The notes under the pieces are model-generated. The model worked only from the letters and a program-made list of their open reading frames with translations, did not search any database and was not told where the DNA came from. The position numbers were made by a program, and so were the translations under genes. Below, piece after piece: positions 6,049 to 12,016 of a stretch of 12,016 nt of DNA; within the stretch, counting starts at the first letter, position 1; each line of letters opens with the position of its first letter. The stretch comes from Acidobacteriota bacterium (lineage in GTDB: Bacteria; Acidobacteriota; Blastocatellia; Pyrinomonadales; Pyrinomonadaceae), in NCBI GenBank assembly GCA_029777145.1, contig JAKOSS010000679.1, positions 1 to 12,016 of the forward strand, in the 5' to 3' direction.

Positions 6049-7155
6049 ATGCAAATCAGATCGATCGAGCTGACCGAGATCAAGTTGCCGCTCGTTCATT
6101 TCTTCGAAACCAGTTTCGGCCGGACTTATGAGCGGCGAATCATCCTCGTCCGCGTGACGGACATCGAAGGCGTCGAGGGATGGGGCGAGTGCACTGCCGG
6201 CGAGTCGCCGTCATATTCCGAAGAGTGGACAGGCTCATGTTGGGAGGCGATCGAGAAGGTTCTCGCGCCGATGGTCATCGGCAAAACGGTCGACTCGGCG
6301 GATGGGATCTGGGAGTTGATGAAGCCGGTCCGCGGCAATCGGATGGCCAAAGCGGCGATTGAAACCGCGTGCTGGGATCTTGAAGCGAAGAAGCTCGGCG
6401 TTCCGTTGTGGAGGCATCTCGGCGGTGTGAACCGCGAGATCGCGTGCGGCGTCTCGATCGGGATCCAGGATTCTGTTGAGCAGTTGCTCGGAAAGATCAA
6501 AACCGAGCTCGACGCCGGCTACCAGCGAATCAAGATCAAGATCGCGCCGCATTGGGACTTCGACGTCATCAAGCGGGTCCGGGAGACATTTGGCATGATC
6601 CCGCTGATGGGCGACGCGAATTCGGCGTATACGCTCGCCGACACTGATCTGTTCAAACGCATGGACGAGTTCCGGCTCACGATGTTCGAGCAACCGTTGC
6701 CCCACGACGACATCATCGATCACGCCAAGCTCCAGGCAATGATATCCACGCCGATCTGTCTCGATGAACCGATCAAGTCGCCTGACGATGCCCGCAAGGC
6801 GATCGAACTGAAGTCCGGTCGCATCATCAATCTCAAGAACGGCCGCGTCGGCGGTCACAATCAATCGAAGCTGGTCGAACGGACGGCCCGCGAAGCCGGA
6901 ATTCCGGTGTGGTGCGGCGGAATGCTCGAATCAGGGATCGGCCGGGCGCACAACATCGCGATCTCGACCCTTGCCGGCTACACGATGCCGGGCGACGTTT
7001 CGGCATCGAAAAGGTACTGGCACGAAGACGTCATCGAGCCCGCCGTCGAAGTTTCGCCGGAAGGGACGATCATGGCGCCCGAATCTCCCGGCATCGGCTT
7101 CGAAGTCAAGGAAGACCGAATCGCAAAGGCCGCCGTCCGCAGGTCCATCGTCTAA
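6049..7155 (+). CDS. menC: o-Succinylbenzoate synthase (MenC, NSAR/OSBS type)
   Basis: MenC dehydrates SHCHC to o-succinylbenzoate in menaquinone biosynthesis. The 368-residue protein is a muconate-lactonizing-type member of the enolase superfamily: an N-terminal capping domain starting MQIRSIEL with the ETSFG loop, then a barrel with the catalytic set. I see the KxK pair in RIKIKIAP (Lys162, Lys164), metal ligands Asp189 (GDANS), Glu214 (FEQP) and Asp239 (LDEP), and Lys263 in NLKNGRVGG. These fall almost exactly where they do in Amycolatopsis NSAR/OSBS (Lys163, Asp189, Glu214, Asp239, Lys263). GGMLESGIGRAHN is also characteristic of this subgroup. Many relatives racemise N-acylamino acids, so N-succinylamino-acid racemase activity is a real alternative. 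No other men gene is nearby to settle it. The start fits the family and has no Shine-Dalgarno. Confidence 0.85.
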   Translation: MQIRSIELTEIKLPLVHFFETSFGRTYERRIILVRVTDIEGVEGWGECTAGESPSYSEEWTGSCWEAIEKVLAPMVIGKTVDSADGIWELMKPVRGNRMAKAAIETACWDLEAKKLGVPLWRHLGGVNREIACGVSIGIQDSVEQLLGKIKTELDAGYQRIKIKIAPHWDFDVIKRVRETFGMIPLMGDANSAYTLADTDLFKRMDEFRLTMFEQPLPHDDIIDHAKLQAMISTPICLDEPIKSPDDARKAIELKSGRIINLKNGRVGGHNQSKLVERTAREAGIPVWCGGMLESGIGRAHNIAISTLAGYTMPGDVSASKRYWHEDVIEPAVEVSPEGTIMAPESPGIGFEVKEDRIAKAAVRRSIV

Positions 7156-7192
7156 ACACAAAAGAGGCCGGCATCGATCGACACCGGCCTCT
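7153..7192 (-). terminator. Rho-independent terminator for the minus-strand GWxTD gene
   Basis: AGAGGCCGG (7163-7171) pairs perfectly with CCGGCCTCT (7184-7192): a 9-bp GC-rich stem with a 12-base loop. Read on the minus strand, the stem is followed by TTTGTGTTT, a T-rich tail. On the plus strand the bases after the stem (AGCTCTAATT) are not a T run, so it should work less well for menC. It lies 20 bases past the stop of the minus-strand gene. A second weak hairpin (CTCTA/TAGAG, 7195-7211) touches that stop. Confidence 0.75.
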
Positions 7193-7211
7193 AGCTCTAA
7201 TTCGAATAGAG

Positions 7212-8843
7212 TTATTCGGAGATCGTGAACTTGTCTCCGCGCTCCATCATCTGGCCGGTGACACGATCCTTGATCTTGATCTTGAGTTCGTATTCGCCGG
7301 TCGGCAGCGCAACCGTCGGGAGCAATCTCGCAAGCGTCAGGCGCTGACCCGAATCGCTTAGACCTTCCCAATTCTCCGGCTGGTTCAGAATTTCTTTTCC
7401 GCCCTTCATCAGCACATACTGGACATCAACTGCCGGACGCAGCGTGGTCTGATCGATACCGGCGTTGTAAACCTGCATGTAGATCCCGACCTCCTGGCCC
7501 TTCTTGAAGTCGCGGCTGAGATTTGGAATAACCTTCGCGGTTCCGATGACGAACATGTTGCCGATATCGGCTTCATTCGTCGTGCGGAGTTTCGACGCGA
7601 GGATCAGTGATGAAGTATCGAGTTGCTTCTCGTCGTACTTCGGAAGGGTGAATCCGAAACTCCGGATACCCTTGTTGCCGGAGACGACGTCGCGGACGAT
7701 CACATCGACCTTGTAGGTTCCCGGAGTCAGCGCAACGGCTTTCTGATAGACGGATTTCTTTTCCTTCGTCTCGGCAAGTTCACCGCTTGTTGAACTGGTG
7801 ATCACCGAATCCTCGAAGATCCCCGAACGCTTGCCGGAAACTGCCATGATGCGTCCGAAGATGTTCATGCGGGCGGTCGGAAGACCACCGCTGTCTGAGA
7901 AGACGAGTTCGCTGTTGTCGGTCTGAACCGTGAACGTTGTCATGACGCTGTTGTCCGACTGACGGAAGTAGTCGACGCGGAGCTGGAAGTCCAACGGATT
8001 GTTGTCAACGACCGGCGAATCCGAACCGAGCAAATTCTGAAGATCGCCGTACTTGACCTGAGGCGGACGCTGCAGGTTTGCGATCAATTCCAATCGGCGG
8101 AACGGCGAATCCTGTTCGCGCTGATACGAGGCACCGTTCTGATAATTTCCGGTGATGCGATCCGCCTTGTCGGCCAAACCGAGCGATTCCGCAGTCGTCA
8201 TACCGGCGCCGGGAACCATCAGGAGAGCATCCTTTTCGTACGGTGACCGCGCGATGCGATATTCGCCGGTACCCGTCGGATCAACAAATTCGATCTCGAT
8301 GCCGTCGCCGACATCGTCAAGATGACGATAAAACCAGATCTCGAACGGATAGGCGGTGGTCGATCCGCCGCCTTCATACGAGGGACGGTCATACGATCCG
8401 CCGGACGGGTGCGCTTCGACTGAATCCGGCTTGCCCCAGGTGATGTAGATACGCCCGCGATCTGTCAGCCAGCCCGGAATTCCGGAAGCGAAGTGCTCGT
8501 TCGCATACGCGATCCGTTCGTAATACTCTTCGCGGTATTCGTTCTCTTCGGTGTCGGGATTCGGGTCACGGCGACGCCAGAAATTCTCGATGAAATTTTC
8601 GCGTTCTTCGTCTGTTTTCAGCGCCTTGAATGCCTTCTTCTCTTCCGGCGTGATGATGTAATAGACGTCTTTCTTCATCCAGTCTTCGTAAATGCGCGTG
8701 ACCTCAGCCTTCTGTTTACGCGCTTTGTTCTCGACGTTTTGAGTAGGCGTCTCCTTCGGATCCTGCGCGAGGGCGAGCGGCACCGAGGCCGCGATCAGAA
8801 GCGAGGTCAGGGTCAATTTACGAACTAAACTTCTTTTGGACAT
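7212..8843 (-). CDS. GWxTD domain-containing secreted protein
   Basis: This 543-residue exported protein has a clear Sec-type signal peptide (MSKRSLVRK, hydrophobic core, cleavage expected after ALA at 24-26). After a charged stretch comes the GWxTD domain, about residues 55-205. It contains the hallmark [18 protein letters not shown] (GWLTD at 124-128) and EIWFYRH. The remaining ~330 residues are beta-rich, with a C-terminal immunoglobulin-like segment ([18 protein letters not shown]). The domain is common in Acidobacteriota and Bacteroidota relatives, and its function is not established. I chose ATG 8843 because GGAG (complement of 8853-8856) is 9 bases upstream and the signal peptide starts there; a TTG at 8858 would add five residues. 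It is downstream of tatC but separated by 111 bases, so it probably has its own promoter. Confidence 0.88.
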   Translation of the reverse strand: MSKRSLVRKLTLTSLLIAASVPLALAQDPKETPTQNVENKARKQKAEVTRIYEDWMKKDVYYIITPEEKKAFKALKTDEERENFIENFWRRRDPNPDTEENEYREEYYERIAYANEHFASGIPGWLTDRGRIYITWGKPDSVEAHPSGGSYDRPSYEGGGSTTAYPFEIWFYRHLDDVGDGIEIEFVDPTGTGEYRIARSPYEKDALLMVPGAGMTTAESLGLADKADRITGNYQNGASYQREQDSPFRRLELIANLQRPPQVKYGDLQNLLGSDSPVVDNNPLDFQLRVDYFRQSDNSVMTTFTVQTDNSELVFSDSGGLPTARMNIFGRIMAVSGKRSGIFEDSVITSSTSGELAETKEKKSVYQKAVALTPGTYKVDVIVRDVVSGNKGIRSFGFTLPKYDEKQLDTSSLILASKLRTTNEADIGNMFVIGTAKVIPNLSRDFKKGQEVGIYMQVYNAGIDQTTLRPAVDVQYVLMKGGKEILNQPENWEGLSDSGQRLTLARLLPTVALPTGEYELKIKIKDRVTGQMMERGDKFTISE

Positions 8844-8888
8844 AACTAACAACTCCAAATGCTTATAGGTGTTCTTTTAGCTCTTAAG

Positions 8889-8917
8889 AGATTAGACAAT
8901 AATCTGCAATTATTCAA
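8889..8917 (-). promoter_or_regulatory. Candidate promoter of the GWxTD gene
   Basis: On the minus strand TTGAAT (8917-8912) and TAATCT (8894-8889) are 17 bases apart, an acceptable but not strong sigma-70 pair. The -10 partly overlaps a perfect 10-bp palindrome, CTCTTAAGAG (8881-8890), in the likely start-site region. An alternative -10, TATAAG (complement of 8863-8868), has no convincing -35. The rest of the 111-bp gap (8844-8954) is AT-rich with no ORF. Confidence 0.35.
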
Positions 8918-8954
8918 GATGCTTCAGGCTTGTCGGTAGTTGCTCGAAGTCGCG

Positions 8955-9980
8955 CTAAACCGGGTCCGGGACGCGCTTTTTACCAAAGAACCAGGCCACG
9001 AATATCGAGACGACGTAGAGCGCCATCATCGGCGCGGCAAACAGCATCATGTTCGGGATGTCGCCGGTCGGCGAAATGACCGCTGCGGCAATAAGAATGA
9101 TGATGATCGCGAACTTCCAGCTTTTGAGAAGAAAACCTGCCGAAACGAGTCCGATTCTGGCCAAAACGTAGGTGATCGCCGGCATCTGAAAGATCAAGCC
9201 CATCGCGAGCATGATCAGCGTGATGAAATCGAAATAGTCGGACGCGCGGAGCATCAGCCGGAAATCCTCACCGAGCCATAGGAGATAACGCACGGCCGGC
9301 GGAAAAAGGATGTAGTAGGCGAACGCCGCTCCGAGGACGAACGAAACGGACGATAATCCGATGAACGGAGTCACGTATCTTCGTTCGTGTTTGTAGAGCG
9401 CCGGCGCGATAAATCCCCAGACCTGCCACAGAAGGAACGGAATACTGAGCGCGATCCCGGCGTATAGCGAAACGGTAACGTAGAGCGTGAATGACTCGGG
9501 GACCGTCGTCACGATCAGTTGCGATTCAGGGCTCGCCGTCTGATCCGCGATCGGCTTGAGTTCTGCGACCTTCTCACCTTTCGGAACAACATACGTGCCG
9601 ACGATCAGGTCCTCGTCCGAGATCACGCAGAAATTGCCTTCGGCGCAGTTTTCGATGTGCGCGAGAACGGTTGTCCCGACGGGCACGACAACCGCTCCGA
9701 GATTGGTTGCGCGATCGAAAACATACCGCCCCGAATCCCCGTCCTTCATCTGCGACAATGACCCGGCGCCTTCGATCTGTCGCTGGGTCGCCGCGGCCAT
9801 TTCACGCTGAACCGGAATCGCCAGGAAGTTGTAGATCTGATTGGAAACGCTCCAACAAAGGAGGAACGCCACGATGACGATCAGAACGGATCGTATCAGA
9901 CGGCGACGCAATTCATCCAAATGTTCCAAGAAGGACATTTGTGCGCCGATCTCTTGTTCGCGTCCGGTATCTTCAGTCAT
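8955..9980 (-). CDS. tatC: Twin-arginine translocase subunit TatC with an enlarged first periplasmic loop
   Basis: TatC is the membrane receptor for twin-arginine signal peptides, which lets folded proteins cross the cytoplasmic membrane. The protein has the family landmarks: HLDELRRR at the N-terminus with Glu23, SIPFLLWQVWGFIAPALYKHERR with Glu199, the following AFAYYILFP helix, and six membrane segments (about 30-52, 165-185, 205-228, 252-273, 287-302, 310-332). At 341 residues it is about 90 longer than usual. The excess lies between membrane segments 1 and 2, about residues 64-155, where E. coli TatC has a short loop. The insert is in frame with no sign of a frameshift. The gene starts 18 bases after tatA/B, so the two are cotranscribed. 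Confidence 0.95.
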   Translation of the reverse strand: MTEDTGREQEIGAQMSFLEHLDELRRRLIRSVLIVIVAFLLCWSVSNQIYNFLAIPVQREMAAATQRQIEGAGSLSQMKDGDSGRYVFDRATNLGAVVVPVGTTVLAHIENCAEGNFCVISDEDLIVGTYVVPKGEKVAELKPIADQTASPESQLIVTTVPESFTLYVTVSLYAGIALSIPFLLWQVWGFIAPALYKHERRYVTPFIGLSSVSFVLGAAFAYYILFPPAVRYLLWLGEDFRLMLRASDYFDFITLIMLAMGLIFQMPAITYVLARIGLVSAGFLLKSWKFAIIIILIAAAVISPTGDIPNMMLFAAPMMALYVVSIFVAWFFGKKRVPDPV

Positions 9981-9998
9981 GAGTCTCTTTTGTGAGGC

Positions 9999-10400
9999 TT
10001 AAAGCCAGTCGCGCTTGCCGTCGCGCGGTTCCTCGGCCGCGGCACCGGTTTCGGATTCAACTGCAACCTTAGGTTCGGCGTTTTCCTGATTCTTCACCAT
10101 GTCGGCGACCGACGCGTCGTCAACCGGCTTGATCTCCGGTAGTTGAAGCGCGGGTGCTTCCTTGGCGATCGTATTCCCGAGCGTGCTTGGGGAGTCGTCG
10201 CGATCGAGACCCTCGAAGTCGACCTCTTTTTCCCAAGTGCTTTTGAACTCGTTCGTCGCCTTTCGAAACTCGGCCATCGTCTTCCCGATGGTCTTCGCGA
10301 TCTGCGGCAATTTGCGCGGACCGAAGATGATCAGCGCGATGACGCCGATCAGCAGCAGTTCCTGCATTCCGAGCGATTCTCCGATAAATAAGAGCAACAT
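9999..10400 (-). CDS. tatA: Twin-arginine translocase TatA/TatB family subunit
   Basis: The 133-residue protein has the TatA/B plan: one N-terminal membrane helix (MQELLLIGVIALIIFG), the FGPRKLP hinge, an amphipathic helix (IAKTIGKTMAEFRKATNEFKSTW) and an acidic, low-complexity tail from about residue 60. The long tail and GPRKLP are TatB-like, but TatA and TatB are hard to separate by sequence; as the only small subunit visible next to tatC, it may serve both roles. ATG 10400 is chosen because AAGG (complement of 10408-10411), overlapping the selD stop, is 7 bases away. An internal ATG at 10367 would give MQELLLIG and leave the pre-helix segment very short. It lies 9 bases after selD and 18 before tatC. 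Confidence 0.9.
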   Translation of the reverse strand: MLLLFIGESLGMQELLLIGVIALIIFGPRKLPQIAKTIGKTMAEFRKATNEFKSTWEKEVDFEGLDRDDSPSTLGNTIAKEAPALQLPEIKPVDDASVADMVKNQENAEPKVAVESETGAAAEEPRDGKRDWL

Positions 10401-10409
10401 TTCCTAACC

Positions 10410-11432
10410 TTAGACGATCCGCAGCAAACATTCGTCGAATTCCGACACCGAGCCGATCACCGCCGCATTCTCAAGTTCGGCCAATACCTGTTCCGCGCCC
10501 GAGGGCGTGACACTTATCAACAATCCGCCGGCCGTTTGCGGATCAAAAAGGGCACTCTGCATCTCGCGGGTGACGCTGTCGTCGAATTCGACCGTATCAC
10601 CGACGTAAGTTCTGTTGTTTCGATCACCACGCGTCAGCATGCGTTGCCCGATCAGATCGATCACTTCAGGCAGCAGCGGTACCGATCCCGACTCGATCCG
10701 GAAGGTCACGCGGCTTGCTTTGGCCATTTCATACGCGTGACCGAGAAGTCCGAAGCCTGTGATGTCGGTGCAGCCGTTCGCGCCGGCGCGGCGCATGGCC
10801 GCGGATGCCTCACGGGCAGAGGTCGTCATCGCGTACATTGCCGCGTCGACCGCTTTGGGCGACGCCTTCTCGAATTTGATCCCGGTGCTTATGACTCCGG
10901 TCCCGATCGGCTTCGTCAGCACCAAAAGATCCCCCGGCTTCGCTCCGGCGTTGGTTATAACCCCTTTAGGATCAACAGTTCCGGTCACCGAGTAGCCGAA
11001 CTTTATCTCCGGATCGTCAACCGAATGCCCTCCGAGGACGACGACGTTTTCCGCATTCAGAGCAAGCTGACCGCCCTTCAATATCTCGCCGAGGACCTCC
11101 CAGTCGCCTTTCTGCGGATAGCAAACGATCGAAAGCGCCGTCAACGGCGTCCCGCCCATGGCGTAAATGTCGTTCAGCGAATTGATCGCCGCGATCCGGC
11201 CGTACGTTTGCGGATCGTCGGCGATCGGAGTGAAGAAATCGAGCGTCTGGACCAAGGCCGTCTCGGAATTGAGACGAAAAACTCCCGCGTCGTCGGAGGT
11301 GTCGAATCCGACGATCACATTCTCATTGGATTGTTGCGGAAGTTTGCTCAAAACTTGAGCAAGGTCGCCTGGGGCGAGTTTTGCCACTCAACCCGCACAG
11401 GAGACCATTTCCGTCAGCCTTTTCTGCTCCAT
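10410..11432 (-). CDS. selD: Selenophosphate synthetase SelD, itself a selenoprotein (in-frame TGA = Sec15)
   Basis: SelD makes selenophosphate from selenide and ATP, the selenium donor for selenocysteine. Starting at ATG 11432 the protein reads MEQKRLTEMVSCAGUVAKL, with U encoded by TGA at 11388-11390, and continues for 340 residues. The RLT start and the U/C-x-x-K active-site element (Sec15, Lys18) align with E. coli SelD RLTQ and Cys17/Lys20. Downstream are DTSDDAGV, LDFFTP, NDIYAMGG, GGHSVDDPE, TKPIGTGV, TDITGFGLLGH and DPQTAGGLL, all classical. The start has AAGG (complement of 11438-11441) 5 bases upstream. Without recoding, the only start would be a GTG right after the TGA; that protein lacks the catalytic residue. 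A SECIS-like hairpin follows (11344-11362). Expression should depend on selenium supply through read-through. The gene is 58 bases after parB and 9 before tatA. Confidence 0.95.
11344..11362 (-). promoter_or_regulatory. Candidate bacterial SECIS hairpin in selD
   Basis: On the minus strand TTGCTCAA and TTGAGCAA form a perfect 8-bp stem closed by a GTT loop. The loop begins 34 bases after the TGA, within the range usual for bacterial SECIS elements. A GU at the apical loop is the feature SelB recognises in known examples. A smaller hairpin (TCGCC/GGCGA, 11365-11377) lies between it and the TGA. The hairpin is inside the coding sequence, as expected in bacteria. Confidence 0.7.
11388..11390 (-). 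other. Selenocysteine codon (TGA) of selD
   Basis: TGA on the minus strand, in frame with the ATG at 11432 and with the rest of selD. It falls exactly at the catalytic Cys/Sec position, between SCAG and VAK. It should be translated as selenocysteine rather than read as a stop. Confidence 0.93.
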
Positions 11433-11490
11433 ATTCACCTTACAATTCTGCAATTTGAGAACAGAGAAAGCAAAGGATTGCGCCAATGCT

Positions 11491-12016
11491 TCAACTCTTC
11501 ATCAAAAGCTCGTATATCCGGCTCAGATCGCCGTCGCCGTAATACTCGATATGTATCTTTCCACCGGTCCCTTTCACATTCGGAACGATCGATACATGCG
11601 TTCCAAGAAAGCGTCGGAGCTTTGTCTCCGCGGCTTTCACGTTTGCGTCAGCTTTCGCGCTAACTTCTTTCGTTGCTTTATTTGCGGTCTTGTCAAGACT
11701 GATTCGCTTGACCGCCTTTTCCGTCTCGCGAACTGAAAGCGCCATTTCGATCACCTTCCGCGCGATTCGTCGCTGCGAGTCGGCGCTTTCCGCCATGAGC
11801 AGCGCGCGGCCGTGACCGGCGGAAAGGCGCTGTTCCTCGATAAGCTTCTGGATGTCGTTCGGAAGTTTCAAAAGCCGCAGCGATGTCGCGACAAGGGTCC
11901 GGTCTTTGCCTACGCGCTCGGCGATCATTTCCTGAGTAAGTCCAATGCTGTCAACGAGTTTGCGGTACGCTCGCGCCTCTTCGATGGCGTTCAGTTCCTG
12001 ACGTTGGATATTTTCA
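11491..12016 (-). CDS. parB: Chromosome partitioning protein ParB, C-terminal part
   Basis: The open frame runs off the right edge, so the N-terminus is missing; 174 residues are visible. They start ENIQRQELNAIEEARAYRKLV, the end of the ParB/Spo0J N-terminal CTPase domain. The helix-turn-helix follows, GLTQEMIAERVGKDRTLVATSLRLLKLP, then the LSAGHGRALL segment typical of Spo0J. After a Lys/Ala-rich linker comes the C-terminal dimerisation motif (GGKIHIEYYGDGDLSRIYELL). ParB binds centromere-like parS sites, loads SMC and segregates the origin region. An upstream parA would be expected beyond the edge. No parS site was recognised in the window. The 58-base gap to selD holds a weak promoter-like pair (TTGCTT, 17 bases, CAGAAT), so selD may be transcribed with parB or on its own. 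Confidence 0.93.
   Translation of the reverse strand, partial: ENIQRQELNAIEEARAYRKLVDSIGLTQEMIAERVGKDRTLVATSLRLLKLPNDIQKLIEEQRLSAGHGRALLMAESADSQRRIARKVIEMALSVRETEKAVKRISLDKTANKATKEVSAKADANVKAAETKLRRFLGTHVSIVPNVKGTGGKIHIEYYGDGDLSRIYELLMKS

Noticed and set aside
8844..8858. TTG start at 8858 for the GWxTD protein
   Set aside because: The GGAG that serves ATG 8843 would lie inside this extension, and nothing suitable precedes the TTG.
10410..11387. selD starting at GTG 11387
   Set aside because: This start lies directly after the TGA and omits the catalytic residue and family N-terminus; ATG 11432 with a good ribosome binding site explains the gene better.
10536..11663. 375-codon open frame on the plus strand
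   Set aside because: It is antisense to selD and the parB end, has a composition rich in Arg and His with no recognisable domain, and the opposite strand carries clear conserved genes.

Overview
The window looks like a chromosomal piece from a free-living bacterium of moderately high GC content. My best guess is Acidobacteriota, class Blastocatellia (Pyrinomonadaceae-like). This rests on a GWxTD-domain secreted protein, an NSAR-type menC, a SUF operon with SufU as scaffold/transfer protein, short heptameric intergenic repeats, and the style of the TatA and META/serine-hydrolase proteins. It is inference; there is no rRNA in the window to confirm it. No phage, transposase, tRNA or CRISPR signature was seen.

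Plus strand, 1-5994: iron-sulfur cluster assembly. The window opens in the last codons of sufC, followed by a 224-bp gap built of heptamer tandem repeats and two near-identical 76/77-bp units. Then come sufD and sufS, closely packed. A 149-bp gap follows with a tiny well-signalled ORF (2681-2737) and a palindrome. The next four genes are tightly coupled (overlaps of 1 and 4 bases, then a 5-base gap): an exported META-domain/serine beta-lactamase-like hydrolase, a lipoprotein alpha/beta hydrolase, a one-domain cupin and sufU. SufU (sulfur acceptor from SufS) is thus cut off from sufCDS by three unrelated genes but is still on the same strand.

Plus strand, 6049-7155: a MenC-type o-succinylbenzoate synthase (enolase superfamily), probably with a near-leaderless transcript. 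It converges on the minus-strand block; a hairpin with a T-rich tail between them best fits a terminator for the minus strand.

Minus strand, 12016 down to 7212: parB (partial, entering from the right edge), selD, tatA/B, tatC and a GWxTD secreted protein. selD, tatA/B and tatC are spaced 9 and 18 bases apart and look like one operon. The main discovery is that selD is a selenoprotein gene. Its real start is ATG at 11432, and codon 15 is an in-frame TGA (11388-11390) in the position of the catalytic Cys of selenophosphate synthetase. It is followed by a perfect 8-bp hairpin with a GTT loop that fits a bacterial SECIS element. A conventional ORF call begins at a GTG just after the TGA and loses the catalytic N-terminus. 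The organism should therefore encode SelA, SelB and tRNA-Sec elsewhere. A second oddity is TatC, which carries an extra segment of about 90 residues in its first periplasmic loop, containing two mutually similar beta-rich motifs and a Cys pair. A third is the set of heptamer tandem repeats around and inside the suf genes: one array supplies the end and stop codon of sufC, and a different 4-copy heptamer lies inside the sufD reading frame.
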